This document shows, piece by piece, positions 17,599 to 26,192 of a DNA stretch of 64,000 nucleotides (position 1 is the stretch's first letter; the number at the start of each line of letters is the position of its first letter). Source of the stretch: Pseudomonas sp. MWU15-20650 (GTDB lineage Bacteria > Pseudomonadota > Gammaproteobacteria > Pseudomonadales > Pseudomonadaceae); assembly GCF_023242475.1 (NCBI RefSeq), contig NZ_JALJFG010000015.1, forward strand, positions 1-64,000, in the 5' to 3' direction. The position numbers were made by a program, and so were the translations under genes. The notes under the pieces were generated by a model. The model had not been told where the DNA came from, did not search any database, and worked only from the letters and a program-made list of their open reading frames with translations.

Positions 17599-18585
17599 TT
17601 GGCCACTCTTACCGATAAAGAAATAGAAGCCCTGAAAATCGAGAACTTCATTTTTCACGTGGTGCATCATCGAGCTGATGATCCGATACTTTTTGACGAT
17701 ACTCCCTTGAGCACCTTCGAGCCGTTCTTCATTGACCGCATCAAAGAAACCCTCAAGGGCAATAAATTTTCTTTCGCTGAAATATCTCAAGTTAAGGCCA
17801 AATTGAATAGCTGGGAGAAGGGTGAGTCGAATTTTGTCGATATCTCCAAGAGCTTGGCGCGACAATTTCATCGCCTTGGCGATAAACGGATGAAGTCAGG
17901 CGTGTTGATTGTAATTGGCTTGGTTACAGGCGCTAAAAAGTTTTATTCTTTAATTAAGTATGACTCTGAAAAGGTTGTCACATTTGAAACCAAGGGCGCC
18001 CAGGCAATTCTTCAGGCAGTTACTAATAACTTTACTGAATCACCAAAAGCGTTGCAGAAATCAGCCCTTATTGATTTGGATTCCAAAGACTCAGAAGTAG
18101 TGATCATTGATAAAATGAGCCGTTCAGGAATTAGTGACTTCTTCAAAGAATTCCTGGGAGTAGAGCGCCTCCGGAACTCAAAGGAAATGACGGTAGATTT
18201 GGTTAAGGCAATCAAAAAAACTGTAAAGACACACCTGGGTGATCTGCCGCCTGCTATCACATCAAAAGTCGCTGAGAAAGTCGTTGAGATTGCGAAAAAA
18301 CGTAAAGACTTTGAAGTCGACGAATTCTTCACAGATTTTTTTGGCATCAATGGCCAAGATGAAATTCGGGCGACCTTCGACAAAGAATTGGAAAGCCTGA
18401 ATTTGACTGGTGAGGTGTTCTCCTACGATGAGGAAGAGTTACCTACCAATGAGGCAAAGAAATACGTAACAAGCGAAGGCATAACCATCAATATGCCTGC
18501 ACGGGCAAAGGGAAGCTTAACTATTGAAAATGGAAAGGATGAAACTATCATTACTATCCGTACAAGTCGCTTGCGTGAATCATGA
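17599..18585 (+). CDS. NdpA/YejK-like nucleoid-associated protein
   Basis: 328 residues, family PF04245 (37-kDa nucleoid-associated protein). Supporting stretches are IENFIFHVVHHRADDPILFDD at the start, FFIDRIKETLKGNKFSFAE, the core around SGVLIVIGLV, and GISDFFKEFLGVERLRNSKEMTVDLVKAI. I start at TTG 17599 because AAGGAAGAGG lies just upstream and family members begin about ten residues before IENF; a frame open back to 17449 adds unrelated residues. The ATGA overlap with 18582 makes a two-gene operon. As an island-borne, operon-linked copy it is unlikely to be the housekeeping YejK; a role in recognising foreign DNA is inference. Confidence 0.78.
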   Translation: MATLTDKEIEALKIENFIFHVVHHRADDPILFDDTPLSTFEPFFIDRIKETLKGNKFSFAEISQVKAKLNSWEKGESNFVDISKSLARQFHRLGDKRMKSGVLIVIGLVTGAKKFYSLIKYDSEKVVTFETKGAQAILQAVTNNFTESPKALQKSALIDLDSKDSEVVIIDKMSRSGISDFFKEFLGVERLRNSKEMTVDLVKAIKKTVKTHLGDLPPAITSKVAEKVVEIAKKRKDFEVDEFFTDFFGINGQDEIRATFDKELESLNLTGEVFSYDEEELPTNEAKKYVTSEGITINMPARAKGSLTIENGKDETIITIRTSRLRES

Positions 18586-20021
18586 AACAGCTAGCGCTGG
18601 AACTTCGCAGCTTCTTTGAGCGACTCACGGCGTCGGGTGGTTCTGCGCAGATTGAAACTGCGAATATTGTGCGGGTTGATGAAATAAGCGTTACGTCTTC
18701 TGAGTTTGTTCGAGAGTTGAAAGATCTTGCCCAGCGTATTTTTTCTGAGGGCATCGGAACAATAGAGCTTTTTGGAGAGGTTTCCGACAGCATCGAGATC
18801 AAGGATTTCGATTTGGAGGATGTAGAAAATGACAGACTAACAGTCATCTTGGAGAAGCCAGCGGATGATGGTTGGTGTTATTTCCTCACTTTAAAAGGTT
18901 TCGAAAACTGGCTAAGAACAAATCAATTCTCAGCACAGAACTCACAGAAAAAAATGTGTGTATGGGTTGCAGGTGAAACCTGTGAGTTTTCTACTCATCA
19001 GTTTCTAGTGAAAGAAATGGGTGGAGATAAAAGTTTACCGACCGTCACTCAACATCCTGAAAAGCCTTGGAAAATGGTACGGGATCTTACCCACTCTTTT
19101 ACCCCACCCTCTCTTGAGCCTTGGCTGCTCGCTGCAGAGCCAATTACTGGAAGCGAACCTTTTACAGCTTGGAAACGCGTGGCGGTGGAAAGGCTTTCCT
19201 TTTGCTTGCCTGCCGAGATTCGCAAGGAAGGTGATGAGACTCATGTAATATTCCGAGGCGGGCGCTCACTCCCCATAGCTATAGACCAGCCTATTAACTG
19301 GGCTGATATCAATTTTGAAACGCTTCACGACACCTGCCAGTGGATCTACTCCACCCCTAGGGAGTGTGAAACGAAATTCCAACTTTTCAACAACCACATT
19401 GCTATCAATTGGAACAATGGGACGACGTGGCCCTCTGGCTCAACGCAACTCTTAAAAAATAGCCTCTCGGGGGCCAAGGAAGCGTTCGCCTTTCATCTTC
19501 AGGATCAGAGCAAGGAGGCTGTCAAAAGCCTGGGGGATCTGCGCAAGGGTTTGCAGGACGAGGTTAATAAGACACAAACTGCGACAAGGGATTTAATATC
19601 AGCTCTCTGGCGTGATTTCGCGGTGGCGGGTGTTGTTTTAGCTCTCAAGACTCCGATAGCATCTACAGGCGTGGCCGATACAGCCACCACGATTCTGTAT
19701 CTCGGTGTCTCTGCACTTCTCATATTGAGCATAGTTATCAACGCTCTATCAAACTTGAGGTTTAACAGTCTTGCTGACAGTAGTAGAGAGGGGTGGCGGA
19801 AGAAGATCTATAATTTCATGTCTGCCGACGACTGGAAGCGTTTGGTTGAAAAACCTATATCGTCTGGACGCACCGTTTACTGGCTCGCTTGGACTGTGTG
19901 TTTCTGTCTGTACGCAGCCATTGTCCACTACTTCCTGTCGCTTGCGGCACCTAACTTTTTAGCGAGCCACATCGATTATCATTTTTTCTGCGCGTGGAAC
20001 TACATCACCGCCTTTTTTTAA
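18582..20021 (+). CDS. Membrane protein partnered with the NdpA-like protein
   Basis: 479 residues, unknown family. A long soluble N-terminal part (about 1-335) is followed by a helical stretch (SLGDLRKGLQDEVNKTQTAT) and three predicted membrane helices near 348-365, 373-396 and 437-460. It starts inside the stop of the NdpA-like gene (ATGA), so the products are made together. The layout of a nucleic-acid-associated sensor plus a C-terminal membrane effector is that of abortive-infection systems, but no catalytic motif is visible and the function is an inference from architecture and position. Confidence 0.7.
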   Translation: MKQLALELRSFFERLTASGGSAQIETANIVRVDEISVTSSEFVRELKDLAQRIFSEGIGTIELFGEVSDSIEIKDFDLEDVENDRLTVILEKPADDGWCYFLTLKGFENWLRTNQFSAQNSQKKMCVWVAGETCEFSTHQFLVKEMGGDKSLPTVTQHPEKPWKMVRDLTHSFTPPSLEPWLLAAEPITGSEPFTAWKRVAVERLSFCLPAEIRKEGDETHVIFRGGRSLPIAIDQPINWADINFETLHDTCQWIYSTPRECETKFQLFNNHIAINWNNGTTWPSGSTQLLKNSLSGAKEAFAFHLQDQSKEAVKSLGDLRKGLQDEVNKTQTATRDLISALWRDFAVAGVVLALKTPIASTGVADTATTILYLGVSALLILSIVINALSNLRFNSLADSSREGWRKKIYNFMSADDWKRLVEKPISSGRTVYWLAWTVCFCLYAAIVHYFLSLAAPNFLASHIDYHFFCAWNYITAFF

Positions 20022-20186
20022 TAAAACTATAAATACAACTACGGTTGATTCTTTATGATGCAGTATTCCTGCACAGGTATTTAGAATCTATGCCAGGAAC
20101 CATTTGGGGCTTGCTTCCAAATTAGAAGATAGTCTGGGTGAGGTAGGGGCTCTAGTCATCATTGTCCGCATTCCTTTGCTCAGCGT

Positions 20187-20249
20187 AATGTACCCAAATA
20201 CGGCCATTAAGCCTAAAAATGATGGTTAGTGTGCCGTATTGGGGACATT
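20187..20249. repeat. Imperfect 17-bp inverted repeat with 28-base loop
   Basis: AATGTACCCAAATACGGC (20187-20204) pairs with GCCGTATTGGGGACATT (20233-20249), with one extra base and one mismatch. It could be an RNA hairpin or a remnant of a small transposable element. Confidence 0.6.
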
Positions 20250-20330
20250 AAAAATGTATCTCAGAGCAACGTACCACTAGCGTTCGACTCTAGGAGGATA
20301 GTCGACTAACGGATTCGGTAGCCTCATGGC

Positions 20331-20359
20331 CAGCCCAGCCCAGCCCAGCCCAGCCCAGC
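20331..20359. repeat. (CAGCC)n pentanucleotide array
   Basis: Five full CAGCC units and a partial sixth in tandem. It is noncoding here; such arrays vary in copy number by slippage. Confidence 0.9.
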
Positions 20360-20421
20360 GCAACGCAGCTATCGACATGAATTGCATAATCGCCATTCGA
20401 GTAGCTCCTGTCAGCGAAAAC

Positions 20422-20550
20422 CTATTTTTTTGAAGGCTTGCTAGGTTTCAAGTCGGGGTTATTTCCTTGCGTTTCTTTATTGTCACGACGACGCTTATCA
20501 ACTTCGCCGGTTGATTTGGCAATCGGTTTTGGGCCTGGTTTAAGCGCCAT
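20422..20550 (-). CDS. Small basic protein of 42 residues
   Basis: Frame from ATG 20550 (MALKPGPKPIAKSTGEVDKR) to TAG at 20424-20422, with GGAGAG eight bases upstream of the ATG. Very rich in Lys, Pro and Asn and with no hydrophobic core, so it is probably unstructured. The good ribosome binding site and basic composition support a real gene; the function is unknown. Confidence 0.55.
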   Translation of the reverse strand: MALKPGPKPIAKSTGEVDKRRRDNKETQGNNPDLKPSKPSKK

Positions 20551-20793
20551 AAAATCTCTCCTTGATGTTAATGTTATTTTAGCTGCTGCGGGATCATCCT
20601 ATTGGCACGGACGGATACTTTCAATAGGCAAGAGATGCTTGATTTTAGCTATGTGAAAAATTGAATTAGCTTTGGCGCATCTACTGGAAATTTAATGACA
20701 GGTAAGGTGTTGATTTTACGTTCATTGGCGACATTTTGCAGGTAGCACTGCATTTCCAGAATCATTCGAGCATCGCCAGACCGCACCTGTCTG

Positions 20794-22074
20794 CTACCTA
20801 GCCTTTACCGTCCACAACTGATCAACCTTCGTCGTATAGCTCTGACTCATCAACTCGCGGCGCATTGCCCAACCAGGCGCCGCAGGAACACTGGCTAAAC
20901 GGACAACTCCCTTACCCCAACGGCTGTTGATCTCGTCCAGAACGCTCATGACCTTGTCAGCCATCGCTGGCTGCGATAGCGCAAACAGATCATCGGTGAA
21001 CTCGCCGGGCTGCCTTAGATCCATCAGCAGAACTTCCGCCTTGCTGTACTTGAAGCCTGGTCGAAAGAGGCGATTGACCGCTTCGGTCGCAGCCTTGGTC
21101 ATGAGTCGAACGTCGTTTGTCGGATAGGGGAGTTCGACGAGCGCGCCGTTCGCGTACTTCGCTTCTTCGGGATTGAACATTCCTGTCCTAATGCTCACGC
21201 GGATCTTTTTGCACAGCGAGTTTTGCGCTCTGAGCTTTTCCGCCGCGCGTTGGGTGTAGGTGGCGACGGCCTCCTTGATCGGCTTGATCTGCGTCAGCCT
21301 GGTGCCGAACATCCTGCTACAACAAATCTCCTGCTTGGGTGGGTCAGCTTCACCTAGTTCCAGACATGAGGTGCCTGCAAGCTCGCGAGCAGTCTTCTCG
21401 ATCACCACACTGAATTTCTGGCGCAGCATCCACGGATCGGCTTTCGCCAACTCCATTGCGGTCTTGATGCCCATCGTTTCCAGGTGTGCCTTCATGCGCC
21501 TGCCGATGCCCCAGACCTCGCCAACATCGGTGTTGCGCAGCGTCCAGTCGCGTTTGAATGGATCGCACAGATCCACCACGCCACCGGTAATATCCAGCAG
21601 ACGTTTGGCTGTGTGGTTAGCGAGCTTGGCGAGTGTCTTCGTGCGCGCGATCCCCACTCCGACAGGAATGCCTGTGCGCTTGAGAAGCGTGGAGCGCATG
21701 TGCCTGCCAAACGCGGACAGATCTCCAGGCATGCCAGTCAAATCGGCGAATGCCTCATCAATGCTGTAGACCTCAAGTGCCGGCACCATCGACTCGATGA
21801 TCGTCATAACGCGCTCGCTCATGTCGCCGTATAAAACGTAATTACTGCTAAAGGCTACGATTCCATGCTGGCGTAGATGGTCTTTGATCTGGAAGTACGG
21901 CTGACCCATTTTTACGAAAGGCTTGGCATCGTAGCTACGCGCGATCACACAGCCGTCGTTGTTGGACAAAACCACAATGGGCGTCTTTGCCAGGTCGGGT
22001 CTGAACACTCGCTCGCAGCTCGCGTAGAAACTGTTGCAGTCAATCAGGGCGAAGACGGGCTCACGTGTTGTCAT
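20794..22074 (-). CDS. umuC: DNA polymerase V catalytic subunit UmuC
   Basis: 426-residue Y-family translesion polymerase. Metal-binding acidic residues are Asp12 (FALIDCNSFYASCER), Asp106 and Glu107 (YSIDEAFAD). The little-finger domain and a UmuC-specific C-terminus follow (GWAMRRELMSQSYTT). It overlaps umuD by 14 bases. With UmuD' it copies past damaged bases, raising mutation. It resembles the rulB genes of Pseudomonas plasmids and islands. Confidence 0.95.
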   Translation of the reverse strand: MTTREPVFALIDCNSFYASCERVFRPDLAKTPIVVLSNNDGCVIARSYDAKPFVKMGQPYFQIKDHLRQHGIVAFSSNYVLYGDMSERVMTIIESMVPALEVYSIDEAFADLTGMPGDLSAFGRHMRSTLLKRTGIPVGVGIARTKTLAKLANHTAKRLLDITGGVVDLCDPFKRDWTLRNTDVGEVWGIGRRMKAHLETMGIKTAMELAKADPWMLRQKFSVVIEKTARELAGTSCLELGEADPPKQEICCSRMFGTRLTQIKPIKEAVATYTQRAAEKLRAQNSLCKKIRVSIRTGMFNPEEAKYANGALVELPYPTNDVRLMTKAATEAVNRLFRPGFKYSKAEVLLMDLRQPGEFTDDLFALSQPAMADKVMSVLDEINSRWGKGVVRLASVPAAPGWAMRRELMSQSYTTKVDQLWTVKAR

Positions 22075-22492
22075 GATCGCGCACGCTGTATTTCACCACA
22101 CCCCAGATCACCAACTCATCGCCCTCCATGACATGCCTTGCCGGATATTTTGGGTTCTCCGATACAAGCATCACGGCGTTCTCACGCAGAAGCAGGCGCT
22201 TGCAGAATGGCTCTGAGTTCAGCGCTGCGATGACTATGTCGCCGCTGACCGCATCGATGCTTCGATCAACAACCACCAGATCCCCTGAGTAGATTCCTGC
22301 GCCCTGCATGCTGTCTCCATCAATTCTCACCAGGTACACGTGCGGCGCGCGGATATCGAACAGCTCATCGAGGGAAATGTGTTTTTCGATGTGATCAGCC
22401 GCAGGGGAGGGGAAGCCCGCCGGCACCCTGGATGAATATAAGGGCAGCCTCCTGCCGCCAGACGCGAGAGGGCCGAGGATGGTGATGCTCAT
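22061..22492 (-). CDS. umuD: UmuD, self-cleaving subunit of DNA polymerase V
   Basis: 143 residues, S24 peptidase fold. Cleavage is expected between Ala25 and Gly26 (PAGFPSPA); the catalytic pair is Ser61 (GDSMQGAGI) and Lys98 (CKRLLL). RecA filaments trigger self-cleavage to the active UmuD'. A LexA box lies 23 bases upstream of the start. Confidence 0.93.
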   Translation of the reverse strand: MSITILGPLASGGRRLPLYSSRVPAGFPSPAADHIEKHISLDELFDIRAPHVYLVRIDGDSMQGAGIYSGDLVVVDRSIDAVSGDIVIAALNSEPFCKRLLLRENAVMLVSENPKYPARHVMEGDELVIWGVVKYSVRDHDNT

Positions 22493-22514
22493 GATGCAAG
22501 CCTTAGGAAGTTGA

Positions 22515-22530
22515 CTGTATATGCATACAG
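22515..22530. promoter_or_regulatory. LexA (SOS) box shared by umuDC and the SRAP gene
   Basis: CTGTATATGCATACAG is a perfect palindrome fitting CTG-N10-CAG. It is the only such box between the divergent umuD (start 22492) and SRAP (start 22591) genes, so LexA probably represses both. Confidence 0.9.
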
Positions 22531-22590
22531 TTAACGATTTGGTTCGCTTGCGGTCAATCTCATAGGTACGACAATTCGACGGGTGACACC

Positions 22591-23301
22591 ATGTGCGGAC
22601 GCTACTCGATCTACGAATCGATGGATCACTACCTCAAGGAGCTTGCGCCAAATCAGCTGGTGATCAATGGCTATGACCTTTGGCCTGTCGAGCGGTACAA
22701 CGTTGCGCCGTCCACGCGAGTGGAAATCTTCCGGCCAGTAGGAGAGGGCTTGAGTGTCGATAAGGTTAAATGGGGATGGGCGCCGTTCTGGGCGAAGGGA
22801 AAACGCCCTGACCCGATAAACGCGAGAGTCGAGACCGTCATGACCGGGAAATTTTTCAATCAGCTCTGGCCAAATGGTCGCGTAATCGCGCCGGCGAACG
22901 GGTGGTTCGAGTGGGTCAAGGACGAAGATGATCCAAAGAAAAAACAGCCCTATTTCATAACACTGAAAGAGCAGATTCCGATGTTCTTTGCCGGTTTGGC
23001 TGAGGTGCACGAAGGTTTGGAACCAGATGATCGCGACGGTTTCGTCATCATCACCGCTGCGAGTGACCAAGGTATGGTCGATATCCATGACCGCAAACCT
23101 CTGGTTCTTGCACCTGAGCACGCCCGCGAATGGATTGATCCTGAGACTTCAGTTGAACGAGCGACAGAAATCGCGATGGAACATTGCCGACCAGTTACCG
23201 ATTTTCATTGGTACAAGGTTCGCAAGGATGTGGGTAACGTTCGTAATCAAGGCCCGCATCTGATTCAGCCCCTCTCACTGGTCGAAGACGTGGATGACTG
23301 A
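22591..23301 (+). CDS. SRAP-family (YedK/HMCES-like) DNA-protein crosslink enzyme
   Basis: 236 residues. After Met removal, Cys2 (MCGRYS) crosslinks to abasic sites in single-stranded DNA. Other family motifs are RYNVAPS, INARVET, GWFEW (catalytic Glu) and DIHDRKPLVL (catalytic His). It shields abasic sites from error-prone processing. It diverges from umuDC across a single LexA box, an SOS pairing of mutagenic polymerase and abasic-site protection. Confidence 0.93.
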   Translation: MCGRYSIYESMDHYLKELAPNQLVINGYDLWPVERYNVAPSTRVEIFRPVGEGLSVDKVKWGWAPFWAKGKRPDPINARVETVMTGKFFNQLWPNGRVIAPANGWFEWVKDEDDPKKKQPYFITLKEQIPMFFAGLAEVHEGLEPDDRDGFVIITAASDQGMVDIHDRKPLVLAPEHAREWIDPETSVERATEIAMEHCRPVTDFHWYKVRKDVGNVRNQGPHLIQPLSLVEDVDD

Positions 23302-23596
23302 CTTCAGCCGCAGTCTGAGAGTCGGCGTATCGGCAACTGCACGCCAGCGAACAGAAGTATTGGCATGAGGAGGGAAGTAAGGCTTTTCCATGCGCGGCCA
23401 TCTGCATGTAAAACCAGTCGGATTAGTCATGGAATTCCCGTCGTCTATTCGTATTTGCCGGCTTCAATCGTTGATTGTCCGACCTCAATCCGGGAGGTAT
23501 TTCACCACCATCGGGCTGGGTAAACTGTCAGCAGTTGGAACGACCCCCTGTGGCCGGAAGTCTACCTGTAACTGCTTATTGGTAAGGTACAGAGCA

Positions 23597-23896
23597 ATGG
23601 ATAAGACCATCACCGTCGATCAACTGGCTACCACCGACCTAAGATCAATCAACGAGATATGGCTCGGCGAAACTCATACCCAGCTATGCCTTTGGCGTGG
23701 CGAACAAGTCTTCACCCACGAGATGATGAGCGAGGGCACCCACGATCAGAATGTCCAACGGTTGTGCTTGCAATTGGTCAACCCTGAAGATCAAGCCGCC
23801 GTTGCTAGCGTTGAGTTGATCGTGCGCGAACAGCTAAAAAGGATGGGGAAGGAGGGGGAGTTTTATCCGGCTGAGGAGGCGGATACTCATCTATAA
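23597..23896 (+). CDS. Hypothetical protein
   Basis: 99 residues from ATG 23597 (MDKTITVDQL), AAGG nine bases upstream; an open frame reaches back to 23390 but that part is low-complexity and not protein-like. Acidic and soluble; no recognised domain. The 295 bases between it and the SRAP gene hold no supported gene. Confidence 0.55.
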   Translation: MDKTITVDQLATTDLRSINEIWLGETHTQLCLWRGEQVFTHEMMSEGTHDQNVQRLCLQLVNPEDQAAVASVELIVREQLKRMGKEGEFYPAEEADTHL

Positions 23897-24064
23897 GAAA
23901 AGTGGTATCGGCCATTCCCAAGGAATCAATCCAAGACCTACTGTCGCTTGGAAGCAGATATTAATATGGGCTGGACGGGTGTAAGGCCTCAGGCGCCACT
24001 CCTTGTAAGTGCGCCCCGTGATTTATGGTGTAACCTCTAGCTATTACTCACATCGAGAATTTCC

Positions 24065-24430
24065 ATGTCCAAACTTGCCGAATTCCGCCAGCTTGAAAAA
24101 CACCTCGCCGAACAGCTCCAGGCTCTCGAAGCCCTCAAGGGCGATGCTGGCCTCAAGAAAGAAATCGAGTTCGAAACGAAGCTGCGCGATTTGCTCGCAA
24201 AATACGGCTATAGCCTCAAGGACGTGATCAACCTGTTAGATCCACAAGGCGGTCGTCGCGCTCCAGCTGTCGAGTCCAAAGCAGGCAGCCGCAAGCCTCG
24301 CCAGTTGAAGGTTTATAAAAATCCTCATACCGGCGAGGTCGTAGAAACCAAGGGTGGTAATCACAAGACGTTGAAAGATTGGAAAGCTGAACACGGCTCC
24401 GCGACCGTTGAGTCTTGGCTGACCAAGTGA
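24065..24430 (+). CDS. MvaT-family H-NS-like protein
   Basis: 121 residues: N-terminal coiled-coil oligomerisation region (about 1-55, FRQLEKHLAEQLQALEAL), a linker rich in Arg/Lys, and a DNA-binding C-terminus with the family motif GGNHKTLKDWKAEHG. MvaT/MvaU proteins coat AT-rich foreign DNA and silence it. Carried on the island it may help keep the cargo quiet or interfere with the host's own MvaT. A strong terminator follows. Confidence 0.93.
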   Translation: MSKLAEFRQLEKHLAEQLQALEALKGDAGLKKEIEFETKLRDLLAKYGYSLKDVINLLDPQGGRRAPAVESKAGSRKPRQLKVYKNPHTGEVVETKGGNHKTLKDWKAEHGSATVESWLTK

Positions 24431-24442
24431 TTTGGTTTGAAT

Positions 24443-24471
24443 AAAAAAAGGGCCTAGTAGGGCCCTTTTTT
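24443..24471 (+). terminator. Terminator after the MvaT-like gene
   Basis: GGGCC (24450-24454) pairs with GGCCC (24461-24465), extended by seven A before and six T after; the loop is TAGTAG. Usable in both directions. Confidence 0.9.
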
Positions 24472-24660
24472 CTTATCGTTTTTTTTATCTTCAGGGGCAT
24501 TTCATCGCTCTATTCACGTTATAGGAACGGCGTTTTCTTCCCGACAGTCAGCCAAGATATGTGAACTTTAGACACACGCAAATTTCCATTGTTTCATAGC
24601 AAAGCCAACCAGCTACTAGCCGGGAATGTGCTATTGAACCCCCAAGCCAGGAAGTTGAAC

Positions 24661-25977
24661 GTGAAGACCTCACCCCGGAAGAACTCGCTGCGCCGCGCCG
24701 TTACCGGCCCGATGCTTTTTCTGTTTATTCTCGGCGATGTTCTCGGGGCGGGCGTTTATGCGCTCGCCGGGACAATTGCGGGGGAGGTAGGTGGCGCAAT
24801 ATGGGTGCCCCTGCTCATCGCTCTGTTTTTTGCGATGCTTACTGCAGGTTCCTACGCAGAGTTGGTGACAAAATATCCTCATGCGGGCGCGGCTTCGGTT
24901 TTCGCAGAGAAGGCGTTCCGGTCTCCGCTCATTTCTTTTCTTGTTGGCTTTTGCATGCTATCGGCAGCTGTCACGAGCGCGGCGGGTTTATCTCTAGCGT
25001 TTGCCGGTGATTACCTAGCGGCGTTCATTCATGTACCGCCTCACATCGCAGCATTACTTTTCCTTCTCGTTATCGCGCTACTCAATGCGAGGGGAATTAA
25101 AGAGTCTTTGGGAGCCAACCTTGTGATGACAGTCATTGAGCTGTCAGGTCTTCTTTTGGTCGTCGTAGCCGCTGCTTGGTATCTCCGTACAGGCGAAGCT
25201 GACTTGGGTCGCAGCCTTGAGTTCAAACCGGGGATCAGCCCGATGTTAGCCGTTTTGAGCGCGGCATTAATCGCCTTCTATTCTTTTGTAGGATTCGAAA
25301 CATCCGCCAATCTCGCGGAAGAAATCCGAGATGTTCGAAAAGTTTACCCGCGCGCATTATTTGCCGCATTGCTAACCGCCGGAGTCGTCTACATGGCTGT
25401 CGGCATCGCGGCATCTTCCGTACTGCCCATGGAAAAACTTGTGGCCACCTCGGCTCCTCTTCTTGAGGTGGTTCGGGCGTCAGGTTTAAACATTCCGCCT
25501 CGCGTCTTCGCCTTCATTGCACTGATCGCGGTAGCCAACGGCGCGCTGTTAACCATGATAATGGCGAGTCGCCTTACTTATGGCATGGCCTGTATAGGAC
25601 TGTTGCCGACCGCCTTGAGCAAGGTGCTGCCTCGGCGACGCACCCCTTGGATCGCGGTCATCGCTACCACCGTGGTAGCAATCGCACTCACGCTGACGGG
25701 AACGCTAGCTACATTGGCCGAAACCGTCGTCCTGCTCTTACTGTTTGTATTTCTCAGCACTAATTTGTCCGTGTTAATCCTGCGCCGTGACGAGGTTGCG
25801 GAAAATCACTTTCGGGTGCCGACGTGGGTTCCGGTACTTGCTATCGTCTCGTGTCTGGTACTGCTCAGTCAGCAAAGTCTGGAAACATGGATGCGGGGAG
25901 GGTTCTTGATCCTGATAGGCATGCTGCTTTTTGTCTGTTCAAGAGCGGCACTGGCGGCGCCAGTGGAGCCTGGCTGA
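24661..25977 (+). CDS. APC-family amino-acid permease
   Basis: 438-residue inner-membrane transporter with about twelve helices. The first helix has the family signature GDVLGAGVYALAGTIAG; later parts include YAELVTKYPHAGAASVFAEKAF and the conserved SFVGFETSANLAEEIRDVRK. I start at GTG 24661 with AGGA eight bases upstream; a TTG at 24589 would add a polar extension. The substrate is probably an amino acid or polyamine; not resolvable here. Confidence 0.85.
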   Translation: MKTSPRKNSLRRAVTGPMLFLFILGDVLGAGVYALAGTIAGEVGGAIWVPLLIALFFAMLTAGSYAELVTKYPHAGAASVFAEKAFRSPLISFLVGFCMLSAAVTSAAGLSLAFAGDYLAAFIHVPPHIAALLFLLVIALLNARGIKESLGANLVMTVIELSGLLLVVVAAAWYLRTGEADLGRSLEFKPGISPMLAVLSAALIAFYSFVGFETSANLAEEIRDVRKVYPRALFAALLTAGVVYMAVGIAASSVLPMEKLVATSAPLLEVVRASGLNIPPRVFAFIALIAVANGALLTMIMASRLTYGMACIGLLPTALSKVLPRRRTPWIAVIATTVVAIALTLTGTLATLAETVVLLLLFVFLSTNLSVLILRRDEVAENHFRVPTWVPVLAIVSCLVLLSQQSLETWMRGGFLILIGMLLFVCSRAALAAPVEPG

Positions 25978-26192
25978 TCATTTAAGCGCTTCGATGTGTA
26001 TCGCAGCGTAAACTTATAAAAGCCTTAGGAGTGCGGGGTGGGCGCAGTTGTATCGGGTGCATCCAATGCCTCGGATCGTCGCTTCTGAGGAACACTGGAA
26101 GACCACCCGATCAATCGTCTGGCATAGCTGCATGCGTGAACATCGGCGCGAGCGGGGGGCACACCAACTCAATCCGCTTGCTTACAGATTGC

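Larger units (their letters stand above)
20022..20421. other. Gene-free interval with two repeats
   Basis: 400 bases without a supported gene. It contains the imperfect inverted repeat at 20187-20249 and the (CAGCC)n array at 20331-20359; the rest shows nothing I can name. Confidence 0.6.

Noticed and set aside
20331..20359. CRISPR-like repeat
   Set aside because: Simple tandem pentamers without spacers; no cas genes anywhere in the window.
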